Positions 50,086-61,769 of a stretch of 64,000 nt of DNA are shown piece after piece. Numbering within the stretch: the first letter of the stretch is position 1; every line of letters starts with the position of its first letter. Source of the DNA: Enhydrobacter sp. (GTDB lineage Bacteria; Pseudomonadota; Alphaproteobacteria; Reyranellales; Reyranellaceae); contig CP075528.1 of NCBI GenBank assembly GCA_025808875.1, positions 3,098,473 through 3,162,472 of the forward strand, given 5' to 3'. The notes under the pieces were generated by a model, which was given only the letters and a program-made list of their open reading frames with translations, made no database searches and was not told the origin of the DNA. The translations under genes were made by a program, and so were the position numbers.

Positions 50086-51186
50086 TTAGAGCACCCTGCC
50101 GCTGCCGTCGTCGATCAGGTGCATGTTGTTGAGATCGGCGCGCAGCTTCATCGCCTTCCCTTCGGTCGCGCCGGCGTTGGGATTGACCCGGCCGCACAGT
50201 TCGGTGCCGGCGATGGTGAAATAAACCAGCGTCTCCATGCCCATCGGCTCGACGACGTCGATCATCTGCTCGAAGTCGTGCTGGTTGGGCTCGACGTGCG
50301 GGCGCGTCTCGGCGATGTGCTCGGGCCGCAGCCCGATCAGCAGGCCGGGCTTGCCGACATGGCCGTCGTAGCGGGCGCTGCGCGCCTCCGGCACGGGAAA
50401 GGCCAGCGTGTCGGTCAGCCGCACGCGCAGCGCACCGGCCGCCCGTTCGAGCCGGCAGGGGATGAAGTTCATCGCCGGCGAGCCGATGAATCCCGCGACG
50501 AACTTGGTGGCCGGCGAATGATAGAGATCGTTGGGCGTGCCGACCTGCTCGATCAGCCCGGCGTTCATCACCACGACGCGGTCGGCCAGGGTCATCGCCT
50601 CGACCTGATCGTGCGTGACGTAGACCGTCGTCGTGCGCACCTTCTGGTGCACCTTCCTGATCTCGGTGCGCATCTGCACGCGCAGCTTGGCGTCGAGGTT
50701 GCTGAGCGGCTCGTCGAACAGGAACACCTTGGGATCGCGCACGATCGCCCGGCCCATGGCGACGCGCTGGCGCTGGCCGCCGGACAGCTGCTTGGGCTTG
50801 CGGTCGAGCAGTTCGGTGATGTCGAGAATCTGCGCCGCCTGCTTGACCCGCCGGTCGATCTCGTCCTTCGGCGTGCGCTTGAGCTTCAGACCGAACGACA
50901 TGTTCTCGTAGACGTTCATGTGCGGATAGAGCGCGTAGTTCTGGAACACCATGGCGATGTCGCGGTCCTTGGGCGGCACGTCGTTGACCACGTCCCCGCC
51001 GATGGCGATGTCGCCGTCGGAGATCTCCTCCAGCCCGGCGATCATGCGGAGCGTCGTGCTCTTGCCGCAGCCGGACGGCCCGACCAGGACGATGAACTCC
51101 TTGTCGACGATGTCGAGGTCGATGCCGCGGACCGCCAGCACCTCGTCGTACTTCTTGACGACCTTACGCAACGTGACTTGAGCCAT
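50086..51186 (-). CDS. ABC transporter ATP-binding protein, UgpC/MalK type
   Basis: This 366-aa importer ATPase (MalK/UgpC/MsmX family) drives a sugar or polyol transporter. It shows Walker A VGPSGCGKSTTLRM, the signature LSGGQRQRVAMGRAIVRDP, Walker B VFLFDEPLSNLDA and the H-loop VYVTHDQVEAMTLADR. A regulatory OB/TOBE domain follows (residues about 240-366, with LIGLRPEHIAE). It is 6 bp downstream of the permease gene in an operon with a complete importer. Such ATPases often serve several importers, so partner specificity is by context. Confidence 0.92.
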   Translation of the reverse strand: MAQVTLRKVVKKYDEVLAVRGIDLDIVDKEFIVLVGPSGCGKSTTLRMIAGLEEISDGDIAIGGDVVNDVPPKDRDIAMVFQNYALYPHMNVYENMSFGLKLKRTPKDEIDRRVKQAAQILDITELLDRKPKQLSGGQRQRVAMGRAIVRDPKVFLFDEPLSNLDAKLRVQMRTEIRKVHQKVRTTTVYVTHDQVEAMTLADRVVVMNAGLIEQVGTPNDLYHSPATKFVAGFIGSPAMNFIPCRLERAAGALRVRLTDTLAFPVPEARSARYDGHVGKPGLLIGLRPEHIAETRPHVEPNQHDFEQMIDVVEPMGMETLVYFTIAGTELCGRVNPNAGATEGKAMKLRADLNNMHLIDDGSGRVL

Positions 51187-51192
51187 CGTCCC

Positions 51193-52101
51193 CTACCCTT
51201 TGGTCGCGCCCGCCGTCAGGCCGGAAATGTAGTAGTCCATCAGGAAGGCGTAGATGACGAGCGGCGGCGCCGCGCCGAGCAGCGCGCCCGTCATGATCTG
51301 ACCCCAGTTGAACACGTCGCCCTTGATCAGCGTCGTGATGATCCCGACCGGCAGCACCAGCTCGCTGGTCGAGGTGGTGAAGGCGAGCGGATAGAGGAAC
51401 TGGGCCCACGACACGGTGAAGGCGAAGATCGTCGCGGCGATGATGCCGGGCAGCGCCACCGGGATGAAGATCCGAGTGAGCGTCTGGAACCACGTGGCGC
51501 CGTCGATCAGCGCCGCCTCGTCGAGCTCCTTCGGGATCGAGGCGAAATAGCCGATCATGATCCAGGTGCAGAACGGGACGGTGAGCGTCGGGTAGAGGAT
51601 GATCATCGTCCACCAGTTGTTGAGCAACTGGATTCCGAGGGTTTCGTTCACCCAGGCGAACATCTTGAAGAGAGGAATGAACAGCAGGGTCTCGGGGATC
51701 AGGTAGGTCAGGAAGACGCCGGTCGCGAGCGTCGCCGAGCCCCAGAACTTCATGCGCGCCAGCGCGAAGGCGGCGACCACGCTGATCAGCATGGTGACCG
51801 CGACGACGCACACCGAGATGAGCGCCGAGTTGCGAAAGAAGGTGATGAAGACGTTGTCGGTCAGCAGCGCGACGTAGTTCCCAAGCGTCGGGTCGAACAC
51901 CCACCACGGATTGGTCTCGGCCGAGATCTCCGCGCTCGTCTTCAGCGAGGTGATGAACATGTAGACGGGGGGCGTCAGGAAGAAGATCGCGAACAGCACC
52001 AGGAAGAAGTAGGACCAGCGCAGCGCCCAGCGCCGGTCCCGGCTGATGCTGCCGTATCCCGGGCGTCTGGCGGCCCCCGCCGCGATCGCAAGATTGGCCA
52101 T
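51193..52101 (-). CDS. Carbohydrate ABC transporter permease (MalG type)
   Basis: This 302-aa inner-membrane permease has six helices (for example YFFLVLFAIFFLTPPVYMFI near residue 30) and the EAA loop ASIPKELDEAALIDGATWFQTLTRIFIPVALPGI (short form DEAALIDGA). It belongs to the MalG/UgpE family. ATG 52101 overlaps the stop of the upstream permease gene by one base (TGATG), so translation is coupled. Confidence 0.92.
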   Translation of the reverse strand: MANLAIAAGAARRPGYGSISRDRRWALRWSYFFLVLFAIFFLTPPVYMFITSLKTSAEISAETNPWWVFDPTLGNYVALLTDNVFITFFRNSALISVCVVAVTMLISVVAAFALARMKFWGSATLATGVFLTYLIPETLLFIPLFKMFAWVNETLGIQLLNNWWTMIILYPTLTVPFCTWIMIGYFASIPKELDEAALIDGATWFQTLTRIFIPVALPGIIAATIFAFTVSWAQFLYPLAFTTSTSELVLPVGIITTLIKGDVFNWGQIMTGALLGAAPPLVIYAFLMDYYISGLTAGATKG

Positions 52102-53030
52102 CAGACCTCGCTCCCGCGCTTGCTGACATCCCGCAATATGAGAGCCGCGCCCACGGCGAGGATCGGCACCATGAAGAGGGAGACCGCCGCGCCCAGGGGA
52201 ATGTCGCCGCTCTCGATGCCGAGGCGGAAGGCCCAGGTGCCGAAAATGTGGGTGGTGTTGAGCGGATCGCCGCGCGTCAGCACGCGCACGATATCGAAGT
52301 TGGCGAAGGTGACGATGGTCGAGAACAGCGCCGTGATGGCGATGATGTTGCGCATCATCGGCAGGTTGATGTACCAGATGCGCTGCCACCAGTTCGCGCC
52401 GTCGATCGCCGCCGCCTCGTGCAGCTGCTCCGGCACCGATTTCAGCGCGGCCAGGTACATGATCATGAAGAATGGCGCGCCGATCCACACGTTCACCAGG
52501 ATGACCGAGAAGCGGGCCCAGCCGGTCTCGCCGATCCACGGGATCGGGCCGATGCCGAGCGGCGCCAGCAGCCAGTTGAAGGCACTGTAGGCCGGATCGA
52601 ACAACCACAGCCAGGCAAGCGTGCTCATCGCCGCCGGGATGACCCACGGCACGAGCAGCATGCCGCGCCACTTCCGTTGCCCCTTGGCCGGAATGTTGTG
52701 GACGAGGTGCGCCACGATGAAGCCGATGATTGCCTTGAAGATCACCGCGGTGATCGCGAACAGGCAGGACTGATAGACCACCATCCAGAAGGTGTCGCGA
52801 CCGAACAGGAATTCGAAATTCGCGAAACCCACGAACCTGGTCATGCCCTTGTTGAGCATCGCGAGATAGATGGCGTAGCCGGCGGGATAGGCCACCAGCG
52901 CGAAGATCAGCACCAGCAGCGGCAGGGTCATCAGGAAGGCGATGGTCGACTTGCGCTGGAGAAGCTTGTGCAGCCCGCTGCGGCTGTCCGCGGCTGCGGT
53001 GCCGACCCCTCTAACGGCGATATTGGCCAT
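52101..53030 (-). CDS. Carbohydrate ABC transporter permease (MalF/UgpA type)
   Basis: This 309-aa permease is the partner of the gene at 51193. It has an N-terminal helix LLQRKSTIAFLMTLPLLVLIFALVAYPAGYAI and the EAA loop KSVPEQLHEAAAIDGANWWQRIWYINLPM (HEAAAIDGA). Membrane helices and the loop position match the MalF/UgpA family. It lies 80 bp downstream of the binding-protein gene; this gap, holding TGATGGACAGCAAGC-like sequence, has no obvious terminator. Confidence 0.92.
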   Translation of the reverse strand: MANIAVRGVGTAAADSRSGLHKLLQRKSTIAFLMTLPLLVLIFALVAYPAGYAIYLAMLNKGMTRFVGFANFEFLFGRDTFWMVVYQSCLFAITAVIFKAIIGFIVAHLVHNIPAKGQRKWRGMLLVPWVIPAAMSTLAWLWLFDPAYSAFNWLLAPLGIGPIPWIGETGWARFSVILVNVWIGAPFFMIMYLAALKSVPEQLHEAAAIDGANWWQRIWYINLPMMRNIIAITALFSTIVTFANFDIVRVLTRGDPLNTTHIFGTWAFRLGIESGDIPLGAAVSLFMVPILAVGAALILRDVSKRGSEV

Positions 53031-53110
53031 CGCTTACTCCGCTTGCTGTCCATCACCGCACGGGGCCGGGGCGGCCGCCGGATGGCCGCCGCCCCACCCG
53101 TCGGCCCGGC

Positions 53111-54454
53111 TCAGGTGCGCATGTAGCCTTCGAGCTCGCCAGCGGCGAAGTTCAGCACCTGGTCCATCTTCTCGCCCCTCATGGCGTAGCGGACCACCAT
53201 CTGGGTCTGCAGACCCTGGCGGTAGATCTGCACGGCGATCTTGTGCGGCGCGGGCGCCGCCGCGATCGAGAGGATCTGGTGATTGTAGGGGTTGGGATAG
53301 TGATAGAGCGTGCCCTTGGGCGGCTCCACCTCTTCCCACACCTTGAGCTTCGTCAGGTTGGCGAAAGCCGGGATGTCGTAGCCCGCACTGGCCTTGACCA
53401 TCTCCTCGATCGCCGCGGGCTGCGAGAGTTCGTTCACCAGCGCCTTGGCCGCCGACTGGTTCTTGCCGAAATTCCAGATTCCCCAGAAGTTCGTCGTGAA
53501 CGGGCCGTAACGCCCGGCCGGCCCGGCCGCCATGCCGTGGTGCCAGGTCTGCGCGGCAATCTCGGGCTTGTCGCGTTTTGCCACCGCCCAGGCACTCGGC
53601 GGATTCATGATCAGCGCCGTCTTTCCGGCGACGAATGTCCGGTTGTTGGTGGCGTCATCCCACGACGGCGCGTCGGGCGGCAGATACTGGACGAGCTGCT
53701 TCCAGTATTCGAGCGCCTTCTTGACGTTGTCGCTCTTGACCGTGATGTCGCCCTTGGCATTGACCAGCTCGGCACCGAACCCCTGGAAGATGGCGCCGCA
53801 GGTATCGACCGAATCCGGTGTCGTGCCGAGCCCGATGCCGAACGGGAAGCCCGCCTTGTGGCAGGCGGCGGCGGCCTTGAGGAAGGTGTCGTAGTTCCAG
53901 TTGTCGGCCTTGGGAGCGGCACCGACCGGATACATCGCCTGGACGTCGACGCCGGCATGCTGTTTCATCAAATCGATACGCGACGCGGGTCCCTTGAACT
54001 GGGCACCGGGGGTTTGCGGCACGGCGAGCCACCTGCCGCCGATCCTGCCGAGGTACTGCGTGATCGCACTGGCCTCGCCGTTCTGCTTGATCAGCGGTCC
54101 CATGAGATCGTCCACGGGCACGAGCTGCTCGGCGTAACGGGCGCAATCCCAGCTTCCAATGCTCAGAATATCGTGGCCCGATCGCGCCTGCGATTCGGCC
54201 GCCGCCGTCAGAACCAGCTTGTTGCCCTGCGAGGTGATGTAGTCGAGCTGCAGCTCGACCTTTTCCTTCTCGGCCCACTTCCGTGCGACGGCCTCGCTCG
54301 CCTTGTTGGCTCCCGGCACCCAATGGTCCCAGATGCCGACCGAGAGCTTGCCCGCGGCGTGGGCACCGCGCACGAACGGAGCGGCGACCAAGGCGGTGGA
54401 CAGGGCGGCGGTACCGCCCACGAAACGACGACGCCCGACTTTTCTGAAAGCCAT
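53111..54454 (-). CDS. Tat-exported extracellular solute-binding protein (family 1)
   Basis: This 447-aa substrate-binding protein delivers a sugar or sugar-like ligand to the permeases. Its N terminus RKVGRRRFVGGTAALSTALVAAPFVRGAHA (short GRRRFVGG) has a twin-arginine signal and a cleavage site after GAHA. The mature region starts KLSVGIWDHWVPGA and has the ABC-SBP family-1 pattern (DNWNYDTFLKAAAACHKAGFPFGIG). The start has GGAGGAAACCCC upstream. It is the first gene of the operon and diverges from the aminotransferase gene, with about 250 bp between start codons for control. Confidence 0.9.
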   Translation of the reverse strand: MAFRKVGRRRFVGGTAALSTALVAAPFVRGAHAAGKLSVGIWDHWVPGANKASEAVARKWAEKEKVELQLDYITSQGNKLVLTAAAESQARSGHDILSIGSWDCARYAEQLVPVDDLMGPLIKQNGEASAITQYLGRIGGRWLAVPQTPGAQFKGPASRIDLMKQHAGVDVQAMYPVGAAPKADNWNYDTFLKAAAACHKAGFPFGIGLGTTPDSVDTCGAIFQGFGAELVNAKGDITVKSDNVKKALEYWKQLVQYLPPDAPSWDDATNNRTFVAGKTALIMNPPSAWAVAKRDKPEIAAQTWHHGMAAGPAGRYGPFTTNFWGIWNFGKNQSAAKALVNELSQPAAIEEMVKASAGYDIPAFANLTKLKVWEEVEPPKGTLYHYPNPYNHQILSIAAAPAPHKIAVQIYRQGLQTQMVVRYAMRGEKMDQVLNFAAGELEGYMRT

Positions 54455-54596
54455 GGGGTTTCCTCCGTGATGGCCGTCTTGTGCGGCCAGTTTTGGATGT
54501 CGATCGCCACGAACACGGCGCGGTGACTCTCGAGCGGAGCCTTGCGCGAACTCTAAGCGCAAACGCGCGGACCCGGCAATGCCAAACCACCCCGCA

Positions 54597-54626
54597 TGAC
54601 TGCAGCCCTTGTGACTGCAGCCCTTG
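54597..54626. repeat. 15-bp direct repeat, two copies
   Basis: TGACTGCAGCCCTTG occurs twice back to back, in the divergent region between the solute-binding protein and the aminotransferase genes. It could be an operator doublet for a shared regulator; a PstI site (CTGCAG) is contained by chance. Confidence 0.5.
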
Positions 54627-54700
54627 TGTTTGACACGAAACGAAAGCCGCCAGATGCTCGCGCCGCCGCAGCGCAACGAAAGGGACGCAAGGTGCAGGGA

Positions 54701-55900
54701 GTGAAGGACAGCGTCGAGTCGTCGAGGACCGTTCCGATCGCCAACCCCTGGCTGTCCGCCGTCGAGCCCTCGCCGATCGGCGAGACCAAGCGCTGGGTAC
54801 TCGGGCGCAGCTTTCCCGCCGACCGGCCGCTGATCGACCTCAGCCAGGCGGTGCCGGGTTATCCGCCGGCACTCGAATTGCGCCGGCATCTCGGCGAATT
54901 GCTGCTCGATCCGGCGATGCACGGCTACACCCCCATCCTCGGCATACCGGCGTTGCGCGAGCAGTATGCCGCGCATCTCTCGTCGTTCTACGGCGCGCCG
55001 ATCGCCGCCGGCGAGGTCGGCATCACGTCGGGCTGCAACCAGGCCTTCTGCCTCGCGCTGATGAGCCTCGCCCGGGCGGGCGACCAGGTGATCCTGCCGC
55101 GCCCGCACTACTTCAACCACGACATGTGGATGCGCATGCAGGGCATCGAGCCGGTGCCGCTCGACTTCCGGCCGGGCTCGGGCGCGATCCCGTCGGCGGA
55201 GGACGCCGCCCGGCTGATCGGGCCGAAGACGCGCGCGATCGTGCTGATCTCGCCCAACAATCCGACCGGTGCCGTCTATCCGGCGGCGACGATCCGCGCC
55301 TTCCACGACGTGGCGCGGCGACACGGCATCGCGCTGATCCTCGACGAGACCTACAAGGACTTCCTGCCCGAGGGCGAGCGGCCGCACGATCTCTTCGCCG
55401 ACCCGCAGTGGCGCGGCACGCTGGTCCATCTCTACAGCTTCTCCAAAGTGTTCGCCCTGACCGGCTACCGCGTCGGCGCGGTGACGGCGGCGCCGGCGCT
55501 GATCGCCGAGATCGAGAAGGCGATGGACTGCGTGTCGATCTGCCCGCCGCGGCTGGCGCAGGAGGCGGCGCTGTACGGGCTGCGCACCCTGCTGCCGTGG
55601 GCGCGCCGCAACACCGAGGGGCTGAAGGCGCGCGCCGATCTGCTGGGCAACGGGCTGCAGCGCTCGAACCGCTGGCGGCTGGTCAGCATCGGCGCCTACT
55701 TTGCCTATGTCGAGCATCCCTTCGGCGGCGAGCGCTCGACGGCCGTCGCCCGGCGGCTGGCCGACGAGGAGAATTTGCTGACCATCCCCGGCGACATGTT
55801 CGGCGCCGGCCAGGAGCGCTTCATCCGCCTCGCCTTCGCCAACGTCAGCGACGACAAAATCCCCGCCGTGCTCGAACGGCTCGAGCGCTTCGGCGCGTAG
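54701..55900 (+). CDS. PLP-dependent aminotransferase, class I/II
   Basis: This is a 399-aa fold-type I aminotransferase. Motifs are GYTPILGIPALREQYA, the NPTG loop (LISPNNPTGAVY), DETYKDF with the Asp that contacts the pyridine nitrogen, and the Schiff-base Lys in YSFSKVFALTGYRVG. The start is uncertain: GTG 54701 after a GGGA site gives a family-like N terminus, whereas ATG 54596 includes the 15-bp duplication and a poor leader peptide. It is followed by an alpha/beta hydrolase 9 bp downstream, and together they diverge from the ABC importer. The donor is unknown. Confidence 0.85.
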   Translation: MKDSVESSRTVPIANPWLSAVEPSPIGETKRWVLGRSFPADRPLIDLSQAVPGYPPALELRRHLGELLLDPAMHGYTPILGIPALREQYAAHLSSFYGAPIAAGEVGITSGCNQAFCLALMSLARAGDQVILPRPHYFNHDMWMRMQGIEPVPLDFRPGSGAIPSAEDAARLIGPKTRAIVLISPNNPTGAVYPAATIRAFHDVARRHGIALILDETYKDFLPEGERPHDLFADPQWRGTLVHLYSFSKVFALTGYRVGAVTAAPALIAEIEKAMDCVSICPPRLAQEAALYGLRTLLPWARRNTEGLKARADLLGNGLQRSNRWRLVSIGAYFAYVEHPFGGERSTAVARRLADEENLLTIPGDMFGAGQERFIRLAFANVSDDKIPAVLERLERFGA

Positions 55901-55909
55901 GAGACGGAT

Positions 55910-56782
55910 ATGCCGCATGCGACCACCCCCGACGGCGTGAAGCTCTACTACGAGGAGGCCGGCAGCGGCGCGCCGATCCTGTTCGTGCACGAATACAGCG
56001 GCGACTGGCGGAGCTGGGAGCCGCAGATGCGCCATTTCTCGCGCAAGTATCGCTGCATCACCTACTCCTTCCGCGGCTACCCCGGCTCCGACGTGCCCGA
56101 GAGCGCCGACAAGTACGGCCAGCAGCACGCGGTCGACGACGTCAAGCACATGCTCGACCATCTGAAGATCGCCCAGGCGCACGTCGTCGGGCTCTCGCAG
56201 GGCGCCTTCGCCACCGCGCACTTCGGCCGCTGCCACGCGGATCGTGCGACCACCCTCACCCTGGCCGGCATCGGCTCCGGCGCCGACCGCGCCGGGCACG
56301 AGCAGTTCAAGAAGGATGCCCAGGCGACGGCGCAGCGAATCCGCGCCGAGGGCACGCTGAAATACGCCGAGGGACTGACCACCAACCCGACGCGCTCGCG
56401 CTTCAAGCAGAAGGATCCGCGCGGCTTCGCCGAGTTCGTCAGGCAGCTCGGCGAGCACCCGGTGACGGGCGCCGCCAACACGATGGAGAACTACCAGGGC
56501 AAGCGGCCGTCGCTCTACGACTTCGAGGACGAGTGGAAGAAGCTCGACGTGCCGACCCTGATCGTCTGCGGCGACGAGGACGAGCCCTGCCTGCAGCCCA
56601 GCCTGTGGCTGAAGCGCGTGCTGCCGAACGCGGGTCTCGCCATGTTCGCCAAGACCGGACACACGGTGAACATCGAGGAGCCCGACGCCTTCAATCGCGA
56701 GCTGTGGAACTTCCTGGCGCTGGCCGAGGCCGGCAAGTGGACGCCGGGCCATGCCATGGCGCCCGGCGCCAGCCTGATCTGA
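55910..56782 (+). CDS. Alpha/beta hydrolase
   Basis: This is a 290-aa alpha/beta hydrolase with a complete triad: FVHEYSGDW oxyanion region, nucleophile S96 in VVGLSQGAF, the acid in CGDEDEPC and His in KTGHTVNIEEP. Several substrate families (haloperoxidase, epoxide or ester hydrolase) fit. It starts 9 bp after the aminotransferase with GGAGACGG upstream. It is unlike the hydrolase at 12540, which lacks the serine. Confidence 0.88.
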   Translation: MPHATTPDGVKLYYEEAGSGAPILFVHEYSGDWRSWEPQMRHFSRKYRCITYSFRGYPGSDVPESADKYGQQHAVDDVKHMLDHLKIAQAHVVGLSQGAFATAHFGRCHADRATTLTLAGIGSGADRAGHEQFKKDAQATAQRIRAEGTLKYAEGLTTNPTRSRFKQKDPRGFAEFVRQLGEHPVTGAANTMENYQGKRPSLYDFEDEWKKLDVPTLIVCGDEDEPCLQPSLWLKRVLPNAGLAMFAKTGHTVNIEEPDAFNRELWNFLALAEAGKWTPGHAMAPGASLI

Positions 56783-56816
56783 CTCGCATCGCCGGGGCGC
56801 GGCCCGGCAGGTCTCC

Positions 56817-57614
56817 CTACTCCGCCTTCACCGTCACCGAGTGGTTGAGCGGGCCGTGGCCGCGGCCATAGCCGGGCGCGGTTTCGATGGCGCGTCGGAC
56901 ATAGGCGCGCGCGCGGACCACCGCATCGCGCAGGGTCATCTTCTGGGCGAGCCCGGCGGCGATGGCGGAGGCGAGCGTGCAGCCGGTGCCGTGCGTGCTG
57001 CGGCTCGGGATGCGGGCATCCTCGAAGCGCTCGACCCTGCCGTCATGGAACAGCAGGTCGACCACGCGCTCGCCCGCGAGATGGCCGCCCTTCATCAGCA
57101 CGGCGCGCGCGCCCAGCGCGACGAGCGCCTCGGCGGCGCGGCGCATGTCGGCCTCGACGCGCACGGGGAAGCCCGCCAGCACCTCCGCCTCGGGCAGGTT
57201 GGGCGTGACCACGGCGGCCATCGGCAGCAGCACGTCGCGCAGCGCCTGCTCGGCCGCGCTCAGCAGCAGGCGATGGCCGCCCTTGGCGACCATCACCGGA
57301 TCGACGACCAGGGGCACATCGGGCGCATGCCGGCGCAGCGCCCCGGCGACCGTGTCGATCACCTCGGCACTGTGCAGCATGCCGGTCTTGAGCGCGTCGG
57401 CGCCGATGTCGGTCAGGACGACCTCGATCTGCTGCGCGATGAAGGCCGGCTCGACCGGCACGACGCCGTGCACGCCCTCGGTGTTCTGCGCCGTCAGCGC
57501 CGTGATCGCCGTCGCGGCGAAGGCATTCATCGCGGTGACCGCCTTGATGTCGGCCTGGATCCCCGCGCCGCCACCCGAATCGGAGCCGGCGACGATCAGG
57601 ACGCGGCCCTTCAT
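56817..57614 (-). CDS. thiD: Hydroxymethylpyrimidine/phosphomethylpyrimidine kinase
   Basis: ThiD phosphorylates HMP and HMP-P for thiamine synthesis. The 265-aa ribokinase-fold protein has GSDSGGGAGIQADIKA at the start, TALTAQNTEGVHGV, VVDPVMVAKGGHRL, and the anion-hole motif STHGTGCTLASAIAAGLA with the catalytic Asp replaced by Gly-Cys arrangement usual for ThiD. Length is normal. It is 10 bp downstream of glmM on the same strand. Confidence 0.93.
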   Translation of the reverse strand: MKGRVLIVAGSDSGGGAGIQADIKAVTAMNAFAATAITALTAQNTEGVHGVVPVEPAFIAQQIEVVLTDIGADALKTGMLHSAEVIDTVAGALRRHAPDVPLVVDPVMVAKGGHRLLLSAAEQALRDVLLPMAAVVTPNLPEAEVLAGFPVRVEADMRRAAEALVALGARAVLMKGGHLAGERVVDLLFHDGRVERFEDARIPSRSTHGTGCTLASAIAAGLAQKMTLRDAVVRARAYVRRAIETAPGYGRGHGPLNHSVTVKAE

Positions 57615-57624
57615 GCCAACCTCT

Positions 57625-58974
57625 TCACGCGGCGGGCCGCGGGATCGCGTCGACGATCTGGCCGACGACGCGCTTCACCAGCTCCGGGTCGTCGCCCTCG
57701 GCCATGACGCGGACCAGCGGCTCGGTGCCCGACTTGCGCACCAGCACGCGGCCGCCGCGGCCCAACTCGCGCTCGGCGGCGGCGATCGCCGACACCACCG
57801 CGGGTGCGGCGAGCGCCGCACCGGCGTCGCCGACCCTGACGTTCCTGAGAAGCTGCGGCACGGGCTCGAAGGCGCGGAAGGTGCGGCTGGCCGGCTGGCC
57901 GCTCTTCTTCAGGGCCGCCAGCGCCTGCAACGCCGCCATGAGGCCGTCGCCGGTCGTGGCATGGTCGGTCATGATGATGTGGCCCGACTGCTCGCCGCCG
58001 AGATTGAAGCCGTCGGCGCGCATGCGCTCCAGCACGTAGCGGTCGCCGACCTTTGTGCGCACCAGGGAAAGGCCGCGGGCGCCGACGAAGCGCTCGAGGC
58101 CGAGATTGGACATCACGGTCGCCACCACGCCGCCGCCCCTCAGCCGGCCGTCGTCCTTCCACTGATCGGCGATGGTCGCCATCAACTGGTCGCCGTCGAT
58201 CAGGTTGCCGTGCTCGCAGACCAGCACGACGCGATCGGCGTCGCCGTCGAGCGCGATGCCGATGTCGGCGCCGTGCAGGACGACGTGCTCCTGCAGGACG
58301 GCCGGATGCGTCGAGCCGCAATTGCCGTTGATGTTGAAGCCGTCGGGCGAGACCGCGACGGGAACGACGTCGGCGCCGAGCTCCCACAGCACGGTGGGCG
58401 CCACCTTGTAGGCGGCGCCGTTGGCGCAATCGACGACGATCTTCAGGCCGGTGAGATCGAGGCCGCGCGGGGCCGAGGCCTTGACCGCCTCGATGTAGCG
58501 GCCCTCGGCGTCGTCGAGCCGCCTGGCGCGGCCGATCGCGGCGGGCGCCGCGAGTTCCGCGTCGCCCGGCGCGGCGACCAGCCTCTCGATCGTGCCTTCG
58601 ACCGCGTCCGAGAGCTTGAAGCCGTCGGGCCCGAACAGCTTGATGCCGTTGTCCTCGTAGGGGTTGTGCGAGGCCGAGATCATGACCCCGACGTCGGCCC
58701 GCATCGAGCGCGTGAGGAACCCGACGGCGGGCGTCGGCAGCGGCCCGAGCAGAAGCACGTCCATGCCGACGGAGAGGAAGCCCGCGGTCAGCGCCTGCTC
58801 GATCATGTAGCCGGAAAGCCGGGTGTCCTTGCCGACCACGACGCGGTGGCGGTGGTCGCCGCGGTTGAACACCAGGCCGGCCGCCATGCCGATTCGCATG
58901 GCGATTTCGGCGGTCATCGGCGCGGTGTTGGCGCGGCCACGCACCCCGTCGGTGCCGAAGAGAGTTCGCGACAT
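57625..58974 (-). CDS. glmM: Phosphoglucosamine mutase
   Basis: GlmM converts glucosamine-6-P to glucosamine-1-P for peptidoglycan and LPS. The 449-aa protein starts [15 protein letters not shown], has the phospho-serine loop [12 protein letters not shown], the metal loop DGDADRV and the C-terminal [16 protein letters not shown]. Order ftsH-folP-glmM is the common alphaproteobacterial one, and it sits 12 bp after folP. Confidence 0.95.
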   Translation of the reverse strand: MSRTLFGTDGVRGRANTAPMTAEIAMRIGMAAGLVFNRGDHRHRVVVGKDTRLSGYMIEQALTAGFLSVGMDVLLLGPLPTPAVGFLTRSMRADVGVMISASHNPYEDNGIKLFGPDGFKLSDAVEGTIERLVAAPGDAELAAPAAIGRARRLDDAEGRYIEAVKASAPRGLDLTGLKIVVDCANGAAYKVAPTVLWELGADVVPVAVSPDGFNINGNCGSTHPAVLQEHVVLHGADIGIALDGDADRVVLVCEHGNLIDGDQLMATIADQWKDDGRLRGGGVVATVMSNLGLERFVGARGLSLVRTKVGDRYVLERMRADGFNLGGEQSGHIIMTDHATTGDGLMAALQALAALKKSGQPASRTFRAFEPVPQLLRNVRVGDAGAALAAPAVVSAIAAAERELGRGGRVLVRKSGTEPLVRVMAEGDDPELVKRVVGQIVDAIPRPAA

Positions 58975-58986
58975 GTCGCGCGCAAT

Positions 58987-59801
58987 TTACAGCATCGCCG
59001 CCGAAACGGCGAGGGCCTGCCGGGTCGAGGCGACGTCGTGCACGCGCACGATGGCGGCGCCGCGCCGCACCGCCTCGACGGCGAGCCACACCGACGCCGG
59101 ATCGCGGCGCTTCGGCTCCTCGACGCCGGTCAGCGTGCCGATGAAGCCCTTGCGCGAGGTGCCGACGAGAACCGGATAGCCGGCGGCGGCAAGGCGGCCG
59201 GTTCCGGCGATCAGCGCGACATTCTCCTCGACGCTCTTGCCGAAACCGACGCCCGGATCGATCGCGATGTCGTCGTGAGCGATACCGGCCTGTTCGCAGA
59301 CGGCGGCGCGCTCCATCAGGAAGCCGCGCACGTCCTCGACGACATCGGCATAGGGCGCGCCGGTGTACCTGTCGCCGGCCTCGCCGCGGCGATGCATGAG
59401 CACGGCGGCGACGGCGCGATCGCGCACCAGCGGCAGCATGTCGGGATCGTCGCGCAACGCGGAGACGTCGTTGACGATGCGGGCACCGGCATCGAGGCAG
59501 GCGCGCGCGACCTCGGCCCGCCGCGTGTCGATCGAGACGGGCGCGCCGCGCCGCGCCAGCCTCTCGACCACCGGCAGCACGCGCCGCAACTCCTCCTCGA
59601 CCGAGATGGGCGAGGCGCCCGGCCGGGTCGATTCGCCGCCGATGTCGAGGAAGTCGGCGCCTTCCGACAGGAACCGCAGGCCGTCGACGACGGCGCGTGC
59701 CGGATCGAGGCGCTCGCCGCCGTCGGAAAAGGAATCGGGTGTCACGTTGACGATCGCCATCAGCCGAGGGCGATCGAGCGCGACGCCCGCGAAGCGCCGG
59801 A

Positions 59802-59805
<4 letters not shown>
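58987..59805 (-). CDS. folP: Dihydropteroate synthase
   Basis: FolP couples p-aminobenzoate to pterin pyrophosphate in folate synthesis and is the sulfonamide target. The 272-aa protein shows the family blocks [48 protein letters not shown] and the phosphate-binding [10 protein letters not shown]. It overlaps ftsH by 4 bp (ATGA), so expression is coupled to the protease. Confidence 0.95.
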
Positions 59806-61742
<1,937 letters not shown>

Positions 61743-61769
61743 AGGGGCGAAATCCGTCGAAGGGAGTTG

